Shown: positions 12,024 through 21,722, counted from the first letter of the stretch. The stretch: 64,000 bases of DNA from Podocnemis expansa (GCA_007922195.1 ML682031.1:186001-250000), one strand, 5' to 3'. The notes: generated by a model from the sequence alone, not told the origin. Numbers and translations are program-made.

Positions 12024-12825
12024 TGTGATGGGGGTAGCGCTACCTTGCACTTTAAAAGACCAGCACACACTATGGGCGGTGGAGACTCTGCTGGACATGC
12101 TCAGACTGCTGCCCCAGTATAAAAAGAAGCAACTCAGTTCAGTCTGGGCTGGCCAGCAGAGAGGAAGGACATCTGCTGGGAACTGCATCAGCCCCAACCT
12201 GAGGGAGACTCCATGGCCAGAGGAGATTCTACAGAGTGGTTACCCTGCAAGGAGCGCCTCGTGGCTGAAACCCAGGACCTGTAAGAAAGTGGATGACAGG
12301 TCTCCCAGGACACAGAAAGCCACGGCCCACTGCTCATGAAGGACTTCGCTCAGCCCAGGTAGGAAGTTGCCTAGGTGGCCTAGAGAGTGAATTTAGGGCG
12401 TAGTGAAAACCCAGTCAGTGTGTTTTGGTTTCAATCCTTGCTGACGTGGGGCCATACCCTGACACTCATAGGGCCCTGGGCTGGGGCTCAGTGGAGCGGA
12501 AGGGCCTGAGCCCCCCCCACCACCTGGGCACTGTTTCCTGTCATAGACTATTCTATTGACTGGCTACTAAGCTGCAGTGCCCTGAGCAAAGGGCTGCTCG
12601 TGGACTATTGTATTGACTTTGTGGGTGCTAGACCACGCTGCCTTGTACTGACTCTGGCCTCTAGGCCACACTGCCCCGAACCTAGAGATTTGCTTGGACC
12701 CAACTGCTAGGCTGTAGTACCCTGGCACAGTAGATTAAAGAGTGTTGCGAGAGTACCCTACCTGCTAATTGTGCCCCCTTTGTATTTCTCTACCTGGGAG
12801 CACTAGAGGGGCATACCCTGAGACA
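12024..12825. mobile_element. Solo LTR (802 bp) inside the DIRS element
   Basis: The segment starts TGTGATGGGG and ends CCTGAGACA, i.e. TG...CA. It is flanked by perfect 5-bp duplications ACCCC (12019-12023 and 12826-12830), as expected for an LTR retroelement or endogenous retrovirus. A TATA box lies about 95 bases in. No gag, pol or env sequence accompanies it, so it is a solo LTR left by recombination. It separates DIRS RT from RNase H, so it is younger than that element. Gypsy versus ERV origin cannot be settled from the LTR alone. Confidence 0.85.
12118..12126 (+). promoter_or_regulatory. TATA box of the solo LTR
   Basis: TATAAAAAG lies at a plausible U3/R position, 94 bases after the LTR start, so transcription in this LTR would run left to right. 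No experimental support; the call rests on motif and position. Confidence 0.5.
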
Positions 12826-13496
12826 ACCCCCCAGAAAAGACAGTTGTGCAAGTAAACAAACCAGCATGTCCAGAGGATGCCTGGTCAGAAGATAGACTGA
12901 ATGGATCCAGGCCTATAAGACAACAACAGAGAAGACTAGCATGCCGACTTACATACATTCGTAATACCACAGAGTCTGATAACTGAAGACAGGGACACAC
13001 TATTTGGGTTGGACTTTAGGCCTTTGGACAGAGTTATTATGGACTGAGACCTGTGCTTCAGCAGACAGGCCACTACAGTTATGGTGCTGAGCTCTGCTCC
13101 TGTGCATGTTTTATGTTGTAACTTTGATTTCTCTAAATTTATTTTGGAAGATGAAATGTAGAGACCTGCCTTGGTCCAGATGAGAGAACAGCTAGGTAAT
13201 AATGAGAAAGCTGCTGTGCACCCTTGAGGCTCTGCACAGTAGTCAGTCATCCAGATAAGGGAATGCTTGGACATCCAGGTGGCATAGGTGGGCAGCCAGG
13301 ACTGACATGCCTTTAGTGAAGATCCCTGTGGTGAACAAAAGGCCAAATGGGAACACCATGAACTGGTAGTTCATCTTCTCTGATATAAAGAAAAGACACT
13401 TCCTGGGTCAGGAAGTAGTGCCACATAGAAGCATGCATTCTTCAAACAGAAGGAAGAATATCAATCTCCATTTTCCAAGGATGGGATAATGAAAAC

Positions 13497-14231
13497 TGTT
13501 AAGGCTGTTCCCTGCTCTGACACTCTGAGTGGAGAAGGTGAGGGCCTGGAACAGGCCTTAAAACCCACGCCTTAATACTCTCCAAGGCTACCAATTTCCT
13601 GGCCTCCAAGTGTTATTGCTGCCACCACCCAAATGCAAAAACCTCTTGAAAACCCAGGAAGGCACACTTGGGAATTCCTTCCTGTGAGGTACCCTCAATT
13701 GCTTTCTTCCTCCTTCAGGAGAGCAACTGAACCCCAGCTGGGATATCAGCTGGAAATGGGACAGAATCCCCTTAAGTAGTTGGCTGCGCAATCTGAGGCA
13801 CATGCACACAAAACCTCTTGCCTTTTAGGACACAGGATCAAGGCTTATTTTAAGAGGGCAAAATCTTTAAGTAATAAGAACAGATAAACACAGAGTTGCT
13901 TCTCTGGGATTTAACTTAGTTAGTTACAGGATAATGGGAGGAAGTAGGTGAGTCCAGCACAGAGGAATCCAAAAACAAACCAAAACAAAAAATTACCTTG
14001 ACCGCATCTAGCTAAACATTCCCTGTTCTACTCACAACTGGTCAGTTACAAACTTGAACCCATCTTAGGCAAGGCTGTCCCTGGATCCTTCAGGCTTGTC
14101 TCCCTGGCTCCCTCCTGATCCTTTCAGGAGCTCTGCTGCCACCAAACAGGAGAACAGACAGGGCTGCTTCTCCAGTTCAAATATCTGTGCTTTGTTTTTA
14201 CTGGCTTTCCTTTCTCCTCAAGGTCACTACA
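13497..14231. mobile_element. Second solo LTR (about 735 bp) inside DIRS RT
   Basis: It begins TGTTAAGGCTGTTCCC and ends GGTCACTACA. The 5-bp flanks are aaaac (13492-13496) and gaaac (14232-14236), matching 4 of 5. An internal 'attgctgccaccacccaa' resembles a widespread turtle LTR family as I remember it. It interrupts the RT between FL and VF codons, and those codons join in frame when it is left out. No internal retroelement genes accompany it. Its right edge was later disturbed by the fold-back insertion, which duplicated 13 bases across the LTR/DIRS border. Confidence 0.65.
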
Positions 14232-14240
14232 GAAACAAGG

Positions 14241-14486
14241 GAAACAAGGGGTCCTCTTGCACTTAGACTAATAACATTTATTTATTGCATGAGCTGTCAT
14301 GGGAAAAAATCCCACTTCAACAGACGTTTTGAAGATGGGGGAACTTCCACTTTTTCAGATGCTTTAAAGATGTGATATGCTCCCATAAAAACTCATGCAA
14401 TAAACAAATTTGTTAGTCTTTAAGTGCCACAGAATTCCCTGTTTGTTTTATTCAACTAGACTAACACGGCTGCCCCTTTGAAACAA
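14241..14486 (-). mobile_element. Fold-back Penelope-like tail with 13-bp duplication
   Basis: The unit is flanked by a perfect 13-bp direct repeat, tacagaaacaagg (14228-14240 and 14487-14499). Its high-coordinate end is 'gactaacacggctgcccctt'; its low-coordinate end stops just beyond the 'ggtcctcttgcact' motif, so one terminus is missing. Two arms around 'cattgcatgagc'-type sequence are inverted relative to each other but diverged. The duplicated 13-mer spans the end of the LTR at 14231, its target duplication and DIRS sequence, so this is the youngest layer at this spot. Confidence 0.65.
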
Positions 14487-14608
14487 TACAGAAACAAGGA
14501 AAACCATCTTGAACTTCATTTTCTTGATTTACTGGTTCGACATCCTGAGATCTAAAATGGGACACTGACCACCAGATTTTTAGGAATTAGTAAGTAAAAG
14601 GAACAGAA

Positions 14609-15070
14609 TCACTTTCCACTGTGAAGAAATGGAATCTCTTCTAGTACTGTGTCATGAGACATGTCAATGAACAGGGATGGGGAAGTAGGTTGGAGAAAGG
14701 AACAGAGGTGAACTGGATAACAACTCTCTTTCACAGTGCTGAGCATCCACTTGTTTGAAGTTATTTTGTCCCACATGCTATAAAAGAACTCACTTCCAAA
14801 AGGCGGGATAAACGGTAAGACTGGTATGCTGCCCCCAAAGAGGCAGTCAAAACGATTGCTTACAGTGGGGCAGTATGTGGTGAAAAGAAAATGATTGAGA
14901 TAAAGCTGTTTGGCAATGTCAAAATGTGAACTCTCTTTTAGTAGACTCATAAGACTTGAGAAGTGGAAGTCACTAAGACAAGTAAGTGCTCTGCTGTCCA
15001 TGCCTGCAGCGCTCATGAAGCTGACAGTGCCGAGATGGTCTGGGTCAACAGTACAGACAAAGAAGGGCAT
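14609..15070 (-). pseudogene. DIRS RT N-terminal region
   Basis: This 153-codon open stretch is the longest in the DIRS element. Residues from about 95 on (FFYSMWDKITSNKWMLSTV, then a Gly/Tyr-less equivalent of the 'GY.I.F' region, then DTVLEEIPFLHSGK) align in order with the segment preceding the RT palm in DIRS polyproteins. In those, 'W..IT.D.WVL.IV' precedes 'LL..GAI..V'. The first 90 residues look like the gag/pol junction and are not distinctive. It is open by chance survival rather than selection: flanking domains are broken. Confidence 0.6.
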
Positions 15071-15409
15071 GGTAAAGATAAAGGAGCAAGACTCAGTGAT
15101 CTCAGAAGAATTGTAGTCAACTGTGCCGCCTCTGACAGAACCAATTAAAGCTTCTGTTTATAATGCCTCAAACGGATACCAGAGGACTTAGTAGAGCTCC
15201 TGCTCAATGGCGCCTGAGATTTTAAGCACTTTTTGGCACTGGATGCTTAGAGAGCTTTGAAGAGGCTGACAGTGGGGAGGAAAAGCAATGCTCTTCTCCT
15301 GGTCTGTGCTTCAAGTTTCAGGCTGCTGTAGGTGCATTCTTTGTGCATTTGGAATCTATCGCCTCATGTTCAGGTTTTAATTCCAATGAGGGATACAATG
15401 GTTCCTTCA

Positions 15410-15600
15410 ACAGATGAATTCACCTAGACAATTCAACAGACAGAAGTCCCTCTGCTTTTTTGTTCTAGTAGGAAGGAGGTAGAAATAGGACATTTGTCCC
15501 TCACATGTCTTTCCTTTAAGCAGATTAAGCAGTTTTCGTACCTGTCTCTGACAGGGATATGCCCTGTACATGGCGCACTCCTTGAAACCTAGAGAGGAGT
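15410..15600 (-). pseudogene. DIRS gag-like CCHC zinc-knuckle fragment
   Basis: Minus-strand codons at 15531-15490 read C-L-I-C-L-K-E-R-H-V-R-D-K-C, a perfect C-X2-C-X4-H-X4-C zinc knuckle, followed by PISTSF. This is the nucleic-acid-binding motif of retroelement gag proteins and lies at the expected place upstream of RT. Stops follow within about 20 codons, so only the knuckle is readable. Confidence 0.62.
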
Positions 15601-15779
15601 GGGTTTTTTTGTTTGTTTGTTTTGTTTTTTTTTAACAGAAAGTCCTCCAATATCAACATTGAACAGCAGTAAAAACTATCTAAACTATCAAGCTTTTTTC
15701 AGAAAAGCTGCTAACTGGGCAGACAACTGTGAGGTGCTACAACACTCATCACAAGTGATGAAAAGGAACAGAGAGGAAG

Positions 15780-15925
15780 ATGACAAATGCCCCTTTTAGC
15801 TTATCTCCATGAATGAGGAGATCAGGGTGTATATATCATCTACAGGTGCTTGCAAAATCTTGGACTCAAGTGCATTAGGCACACATATCCCTGAGCACAA
15901 TTCCTCAGAGAAGAACCAATCTATA
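15780..15925 (-). repeat. DIRS 5' terminal repeat
   Basis: On the minus strand the segment begins 'ttctctgaggaattgtgctc' and about 80 bases later has 'gatgatatatacaccctgat', a TATA-like stretch. Related sequence occurs in inverted orientation at 9.53-9.86 kb. I take it as the left terminal repeat that would carry the element's promoter. Outer edge is uncertain by about 20 bases. Confidence 0.5.
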
Positions 15926-15929
15926 AATC

Positions 15930-16920
15930 ATTCCCATCTCATTTAAGGCACTAATGACCACACAACATGAAAATTAATTTGTCTTTTTTTCCTTTGTAAG
16001 CTTATAACTGATTGGGATTGGATTTGGAGGTGGGGGGAGTGATGTGTCCCATAAGCAGCTGACTGGTGTCACAATTCAGTTCTCATTTGGAGGTAAAAAT
16101 CATATAAATACCAACTAAAAATCCTCAAATGCTCAGATTCAATCTGCTAAAGGCACAAGTCATGAGTGCCTGGTAAATGGTTTGGATAAAAATCCATATA
16201 TTGAATTCAACAAAAAGAAATGAAGTATGAGCTGCAACGCAATGTCAGTCATGGGCTTTGCAAAACAGCCCTTCCCTATTTTTATTTTTGAGAGTTGTTA
16301 ACTTGAAACTGATTTTAATCTCTCATCTCACTATCTCAGGGCTACAATCAGTGAACAAACACAAACCTACCTTGGTGGAAAGAGGGGAAAAAATTCCTTT
16401 GTGAATCCAGTTATCACCTCAGGGCCTTGATACAGCAAGATGGTATATTATTTGGGGGCAGGGGGGGTCAAAATTATTTCGCTCTACTTTATGATGATAA
16501 TGAGGACCTCAGAGATAATATGACTGGTTCCTGCACAGCATATATACTCAGTAAAATCATCCAGCAGGTGAGAATATACAGCCCTTTCATGCTACATTTG
16601 TCTGTGAAATAGATACCTCCTGCAATTCCCCTCTCCCTCGGTGGGGGGAAATATCCACTGTTATATTGCTGAAGGCAAAGATTTTTAAGTGGTTAATGTG
16701 GATGGTTTCATTTGAAGCTGTTTAGCTTAAGCAACTGCATTTGTCAAACAGAGCATTAAAGAGGAGAGAACAGCTTGGGAATAAGAATGGAAGATAACTC
16801 CTTAGTAGAACTGGTGACTTTTTCAGTGAAATGTTTTTTCATCAAAATCTAAACTTTTCTGTGAGGAAAGGAGAGACTCATGACTAACCCTGCTGAGAAC
16901 AGTCAATAGCTAAAGCTTGC
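15930..16920. other. Unassigned non-coding DNA
   Basis: Sequence beyond the DIRS 5' end, AT-rich and without recognisable exon, repeat terminus or RNA gene. Confidence 0.45.
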
Positions 16921-16924
16921 AACT

Positions 16925-17000
16925 GTCATCTGGCAGGAGTCAGGCTCAAATCCTACTTGAGCCTGGATCTCCCACATCCCAGGCAAGCACCCTAACCACT
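16925..17000 (-). mobile_element. tRNA-derived SINE fragment
   Basis: The minus strand reads 'tagctcagtggttagggtgc' followed by 'cttgcctgggatgtgggaga' and 'ggctcaagt', i.e. RNA polymerase III A-box-like and B-box-like blocks in tRNA spacing. No cloverleaf closes and no terminator T-run follows, so it is a SINE head rather than a tRNA gene. Confidence 0.55.
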
Positions 17001-17225
17001 GAGCTATTCAGGGATTGTCGGTGGGTAGGTCGGTCAGTCGCTCTCTCTCAGTAATCCAACAATTCCAAGGACCAGAAAACAGATTCTTGCACGGCTCTAT
17101 TTCTGAGTTCCACCCACGGCACTGCATGAATGATGTTGCTTTACTTATTTCACAGGCATGCAGTGAGGACTAACACTCCCACTCACCAAAGGACCCACTC
17201 ATTCAGTCTTACCACAAATACATAG

Positions 17226-17412
17226 GGCAGGTCTACTCTCAAAATCCTTCACTATTGCAGCTATACCATGAGAGTGCTTTAATGAAGATGCTCTACGGCA
17301 AGTGAAGAAAGCTCTCTTGTCAGCACAGCAAATCCAGTTTCATGAGAGGGGACAGCTGTGTTGGCAGGAGAAGCCTTTCCATTGATGTAGAGTTGTCTGT
17401 ACCCATGCGTAG
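17226..17412. mobile_element. Short DNA-transposon-like element (TCTAC termini)
   Basis: The left end reads 'gcaggtctactctcaaaa' and the right end 'gatgtagagttgtctgta', imperfect inverted counterparts. I recall a turtle family with 'gtctacact...' termini. The copy is worn and I cannot define a target duplication. Confidence 0.35.
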
Positions 17413-17956
17413 ACTGGTAAAACTGTGTCCCTCACTGGTGTGGATTATTCAGATCTGCGAGCAATGTAATTTTTTGAAATAATTGAGTAGGGTAGACTGG
17501 GGCACAGGAATTGCTATAATAGACAAGACAAGCCCATGAAGCACATTTTCTATGTCTGCTTAAGCATTTATACCACCACTCATCACCACCACAGAATGAG
17601 TGCCCAGTAATGAGGTTCATCTCCTCATTTATAGTTAGCATTATACAACAGCTATACCTCATTCAAAGAGTAAGTGTTAATATCAAGTTACTATGTTGCT
17701 TCAACACTCCCTACAGGCTTACCACAGAGTCCTTTAAGAAAAGTTAGTAGCAGATTAAGTCAACATCTCCACTACCTCTGGGTCAGGAGAGTCAGGGTAC
17801 AGAAGTGGTGTGGCTGGGTACGTATAAAAAGCTGAAAAATCATTTTTGTTCTCCCACTGAATAAATGCTAATAAAATATAAGCAAATGAATATTAGATTT
17901 TTCATATTAAGACTATTTTAGTAGCTTTATCAGGCATAATCAGATAGTCCAGTCAG
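17413..17956. other. Unassigned non-coding DNA
   Basis: Nothing recognised. Short overlapping open frames show no domain features. Confidence 0.4.
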
Positions 17957-18140
17957 AACACAAGAATGGCCATACTGAGTCAGACCAATGATCCATCAAA
18001 CCCAGTATCCTGTCTTCTGACAGTGGCCAATGCCAGGTGCTTCAGAGGAAATAAAGAGACTTGGTAATCGTCAAGTGATCTATCCCATCGTCTGTTCCCT
18101 AGGTCTGGCAAACTGAGGCTAGGGACACTTCAAGAGCATG
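17957..18140 (-). mobile_element. CR1 LINE 3' end, antisense
   Basis: The + strand begins 'aatggccatactgagtcaga' and continues 'gacagtggccaatgccaggt', the complement of a CR1 subfamily 3' end. The copies at 22778 and 52606 start the same way. It is truncated after about 180 bases. A G-rich run follows at 18142-18160. Confidence 0.78.
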
Positions 18141-18494
18141 GCGGGGGGGTGGGGGGGAGGAGTCCTCTGGCACTTAAAGACATGGTTTTGCATCCCTGTC
18201 CATACTAGATCAAAGACATGAATGGACCAATCTTCCATGAAGTGATCCTATTTTTTTTTTAACTTGTTCATGTAGGGTAAATTAAGAAGTGCAATAGACC
18301 AGCCAACAATATTCACAGATAACTGAAAGAAAGACCACAAAAAGAGTCCCTTATAACTTTTAACATGTTGAATCAGTCAGCATGGTTCCAAGCTATAACC
18401 CCCTTAGTAAATCTGGAGGGGAAAAAAATCTCTTCCCTTGCTGATTTTTCCTTTTATAAAATATTGACTTGTTCCTGCTGGTTTGGTTGGTTTT

Positions 18495-18743
18495 TTTCCA
18501 AAGGGATAGCCATGTTAGTCTAGTCTAGTAAAAAAACAACAAGCAGTTGTGTGGCACTTTAAGACTAACAGATTTATTTTTTGCATGAGCTTTCGTGGGA
18601 GAAGATCCCACTTCCTCAGATGCTTCAAAGATGAGTGAAGAATGCTTCGAAGCATCTGAGGAAGTGGGATCTTCTCCCACAAAAGCTCATGCAAAAAATA
18701 AATCTGTTAGTCTTAAAGCGCCACACAACCGCTTGTTGTTTTT
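18495..18743. mobile_element. Fold-back Penelope-like element, 90-bp near-perfect arms
   Basis: Left arm 18537-18626 and right arm 18649-18738 are reverse complements over 90 bp with three mismatches, separated by 22 bases. The far left carries 'gggatagccatgttagtcta', the family terminus; the right end stops after 'cgcttgttg'. Direct repeats tttggttggtttt flank it (18482-18494 and 18744-18756), 13 of 13. Each arm holds a hammerhead-like core. On minus, CTGAGGA (18619-18613), a GTGGGA/TCCCAC stem and GAAA (18594-18591). On plus, CTGAGGA (18656-18662), the same stem, but AAAA at 18681-18684. The arm similarity implies a recent or conversion-maintained copy. Confidence 0.7.
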
Positions 18744-18759
18744 TTTGGTTGGTTTTGTT

Positions 18760-20550
18760 TGCTTTGTATATCTTTGCACTCACCTCTGGTTTTGCACAAC
18801 TGTATCCCTGCTGAAGTTAAAGATGTGGGAATCACAGTTTCATAAGTTAAGAGTTAAAATTTCATTGACATAGACCATCCCCAGAAGGCCCATAGCCCCA
18901 AAACATTATTTGGGTAGATCCTATGTGAAGAGTGACTAAGCTCAGTAGCTATTTATTATTCTTATTAGTGATATTTTAACTAGTGAATCTTCCTTACTAT
19001 GGCCGAAAATTCCAGCAATATATCTATATTTAGTCAAGCACTTCCGTATGCACTTAAATCAAGTTAAAGTACACACTCAAGTCTTCTCCTGAAACGGGCA
19101 CCAGACAATAACAACTTTGAAGTGGGTAAATACCTGAGACCAAAACTATGTCACGGACAAGAGACAAATAACATCATATACTAACCTCAGACTTCTGTGC
19201 CTAGAGGCAATGATCACATATGAGCAACCTGATGGTAATCTTTGCTTTGGCCATAACTTCCTTTGATTTTGTTGGTATGTTCCAGAAAGTTTCTTAAATG
19301 TAGAATTTCGTGTTTAATTATGTTAGGATGTTGGTTGGTTTTTTTAATAATAATCTTCAGAAACAAAAAATTCTCGACTTGAGTTTTTGAAATCTTCATT
19401 TCTTAAAACCCAGATTGTTCTGCAAACTGTGTAGAGTCTGGAGAGTATATGTCATCTTCCAGATGCATTCAGACAGTCTGAAATAGTTGCATTACACCAT
19501 AGTAATTCCACTACAAATACTAGCAACTTGGCTTGAGAAGCTGCTCTCAGTCAGTGAGGACGAATTCATAAACAAAAATGTTAAGTTAAAACTAAACCCT
19601 TGCTCTTCTGGGTGAGAAAAAAAACCAAGTATAAACCCATGCAGTGCAGCACTCCTGAATCTGCAAAGCGATTTCCTGAAACAGAGGATTCAGAACTGCC
19701 TCTATTTATCACATTGGGGTATAATCAAGTCAGCTAGATATCCTTCTCAATCTCTTCAGGAGGCCATATCTACACTTGAGTTTTATCTATTAATGAAAAC
19801 CACCAGCATAGATACCATTTCCTTTATTGTATCATCATGTGTGTCTGGTACAACTTACCAAAGTTCAAAAATCGCAAACATTGCAAAGGACAATTAAACA
19901 CAAGGTCTTAATTTTATCTCCCACTGTAACAGCTAAGAGATTTCATCATTCCTTGCTCATCCCAAACCTGTGCATTTAACAAGTAACACCTGCAAGCTAG
20001 TGACCTGCTGGATGAATTTGTCACGAGTTGATTGCAACTGCACAAAAACCTTGAGAAAACAGGATAAGCAACTTGTGTTGTCATGTCATATTTTCCATGC
20101 GTCTGAGTAGTATGTCTACCTTAAGAAAATGCGTGTTTACACAACTAGGTCTATCAAGCCAAACATTTGCTTAAAGAAGGGGGGGAAGCTGTCGGTTAGA
20201 TTAAGATTTGCATAATAACCTTCAGCAAATCCTAGGAAATTATTAGTGTCAAAGGCGTAAACAGCAACACATTAACAGCTACATGACACATCAGATCAAT
20301 TACTGTGTCTCACGCAAACTGAATCCATTTTAAAACGGTCCAAAAACGTTTTCACTCAAGAAGCTGTCACCAAAGCAGCTGTCAGTCTGTCACATCAACT
20401 TCCATACACCTTCAAAAAGAGACAGTCTTTGTCTTTTTGAAAATTGACCTTGGAAATAAATCGACACACAAATACTTTAAAAAACAATATTCAAGATCAG
20501 AATATCTAGCAATAGTTAGAAAATTCAGAGCACAAATTCTTCTTTTGCCC
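18760..20550. other. Unassigned non-coding DNA
   Basis: About 1.8 kb with no recognisable gene or repeat. It is moderately AT-rich. The few open frames are lysine/asparagine-rich low-complexity readings, as expected by chance. Confidence 0.45.
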
Positions 20551-20557
20551 TCTAAGA

Positions 20558-20756
20558 CAAGGGTCTCAAACTCAAATTACCACAAGGGCCACATGAAGAT
20601 TAGTACAGGGCTACATGAGGATGAGCACATTCAGCGCACCACTGAAAACATTTCACACAACGATATTGCAGATATCGGTAACAGTGTTGTTGCACACCAC
20701 AGAAAATAGCTTTAGGGGCTGCATGTGGCCCACAGGCCACGTGTTTGAGACACCTG
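20558..20756. mobile_element. hAT-type MITE (199 bp), CAGGGGTCTC family
   Basis: Ends are CAAGGGTCTCAAACTC and GTGTTTGAGACACCTG, and the interior matches MITE copy B at 10753 in the same orientation ('aaattaccacaagggccaca'). The flanking 8-mers (ctctaaga, cctaggga) no longer match convincingly, so this is an older copy or one with a damaged edge. Confidence 0.78.
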
Positions 20757-20824
20757 CCTAGGGAATGCATTTGTTGCTTGTGGCTGAGGATAGTGTGCAA
20801 TATACAGGCACTTTGGTGTGGCTT

Positions 20825-20965
20825 GAGGACTTATAATATTATCAGTCTTGTGGTACTGCCTAGGAGCTCTGCTTATGGACCAGGATCTAGGAGCTCTGCT
20901 TATGGACCAGGATCCCATGGAGCTAGGTACTGCACGAACATAGAACAAAAGGGTTATCACTTGTC
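20825..20965 (+). mobile_element. L2/MIR-like LINE 3' end
   Basis: The reading 'tcagtcttgtggtactgcc...taggagctctgcttatggac...cccatggagctaggtactgc...acgaacatagaacaaaa' matches the remembered tail of old L2-type LINEs ('ggtgctgtacaaacatagaa'). It is worn and contains the 27-bp duplication listed separately. Confidence 0.5.
20860..20913 (+). repeat. Perfect 27-bp tandem duplication
   Basis: Two identical 27-bp units (20860-20886 and 20887-20913), each beginning ctaggagctctgcttatgg. It lies inside an old LINE tail, and perfect identity suggests a recent local slippage or repair event. Confidence 0.95.
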
Positions 20966-21714
20966 AGCGGCATTCTTAGGGGACCCCAGCATGGTATCCA
21001 GCCTCTCTGACTCACCTGATTTGTCCCCACCCCACCCCCATTTAAATCACAAACCAAGAACAATGAAAAGGCAGCGGGAGACACACCTAAACCACTCCAA
21101 ACAAGGGTGACAGGATTAACGTACCTCCTCTAGCCTCACCTGGTCCTACATCGAAGATATGAGGAGGCATCTCTGTTAGCACACTGAATGGAAAACAGAG
21201 AACCTCATTTGCATCAAATATGGAACAAGAATTAGCGTCCTGAATGAAGAACCAACCTGCAAGGCAGGAACTGCAGTGAATTCTGGGATCAGAGAAACAG
21301 AAGCACTGTATGATGGGGACTCTGTATTCCCGATGTTAATGAACATACATTGGCACATACCCAGCTGAGCTGTTATCAGTCTGATTCTAGCCACAGATAC
21401 TTAGTGATATCCAAAATAATGAATCTGCTTTCTTATACTGGGAGCTCCCTCAATGTAACTTTGCTCATAACCAGGAACGAGCAGTTCCTATTGTGCATCC
21501 TAAATAAAACAACTCTGGTATACTCCCTTCAATCATTAAGCCATAAACCAACCTAGTGTTCTAGCTTGAACCACTGTTTTTCCCTGCAAAACCCCCTACC
21601 CAAGTTCAAAATTCTCTTCTGATACCTGCATTCAAAAGCTGCATCAGTTCGACTGGTATGTCACCTTCTCTTAACTGACTACGTTGGGGTCTCTGTCTGT
21701 CAAGCATTCCAGGA
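20966..21714. other. Unassigned non-coding DNA
   Basis: No gene or recognisable repeat boundary. Confidence 0.4.
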
Positions 21715-21722
21715 CCCTAAGC

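Larger units (their letters stand above)
12831..14600 (-). pseudogene. DIRS reverse transcriptase, central part
   Basis: On the minus strand, from high to low coordinates: ILDLRMSNQ then IKKMKFKMVFL (about 14540-14500), a gap made by two insertions, then VFIIPSLENGD (about 13505). LKNACFYVALLPDP follows (DLKDAYFHI region), then NYQFMVFPFGL (about 13370-13340) and AFPYLDD (13266-13246). The YxDD box is immediately followed by a stop where DIRS elements usually have Trp. FMVFPFGLLFTTGIFTKGM is the typical segment before it. Removing the LTR and fold-back lets MVFL run directly into VFIIPSL in frame, which supports both the assignment and the insertion boundaries. Multiple stops make it non-functional. 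Confidence 0.72.
9530..15925 (-). mobile_element. DIRS-like YR retroelement, dead and nested
   Basis: A single minus-strand element runs from about 15.9 kb (5') down to about 9.5 kb (3'). In order it shows a terminal repeat with a TATATA stretch, a gag-like CCHC knuckle, the N-terminal and central reverse transcriptase (FPYLDD box), RNase H (LHINVLEL and VLTD motifs) and a tyrosine-recombinase remnant. A second terminal repeat in inverted orientation closes it. This domain order plus inverted termini defines the DIRS order. DIRS elements integrate with a tyrosine recombinase and make no target duplication, and none is seen. Later insertions split it at 14241-14486, 13497-14231, 12024-12825 and 10535-10950. 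Frameshifts and stops are present in every domain. Ends are approximate. Confidence 0.75.

Noticed and set aside
12025..12339. 104-codon open frame near 12.0 kb
   Set aside because: It lies inside the solo LTR that starts at 12024; LTRs of this kind do not encode protein and no motif is visible.
14609..15070. 153-codon open frame on the minus strand as a host gene
   Set aside because: Its C-terminal half matches the segment before RT in DIRS elements, and both flanks are the same dead element, so it is transposon coding sequence.
16925..17000. A functional tRNA gene
   Set aside because: Only box-like blocks are present; acceptor and anticodon stems do not close and no T-run terminator follows.
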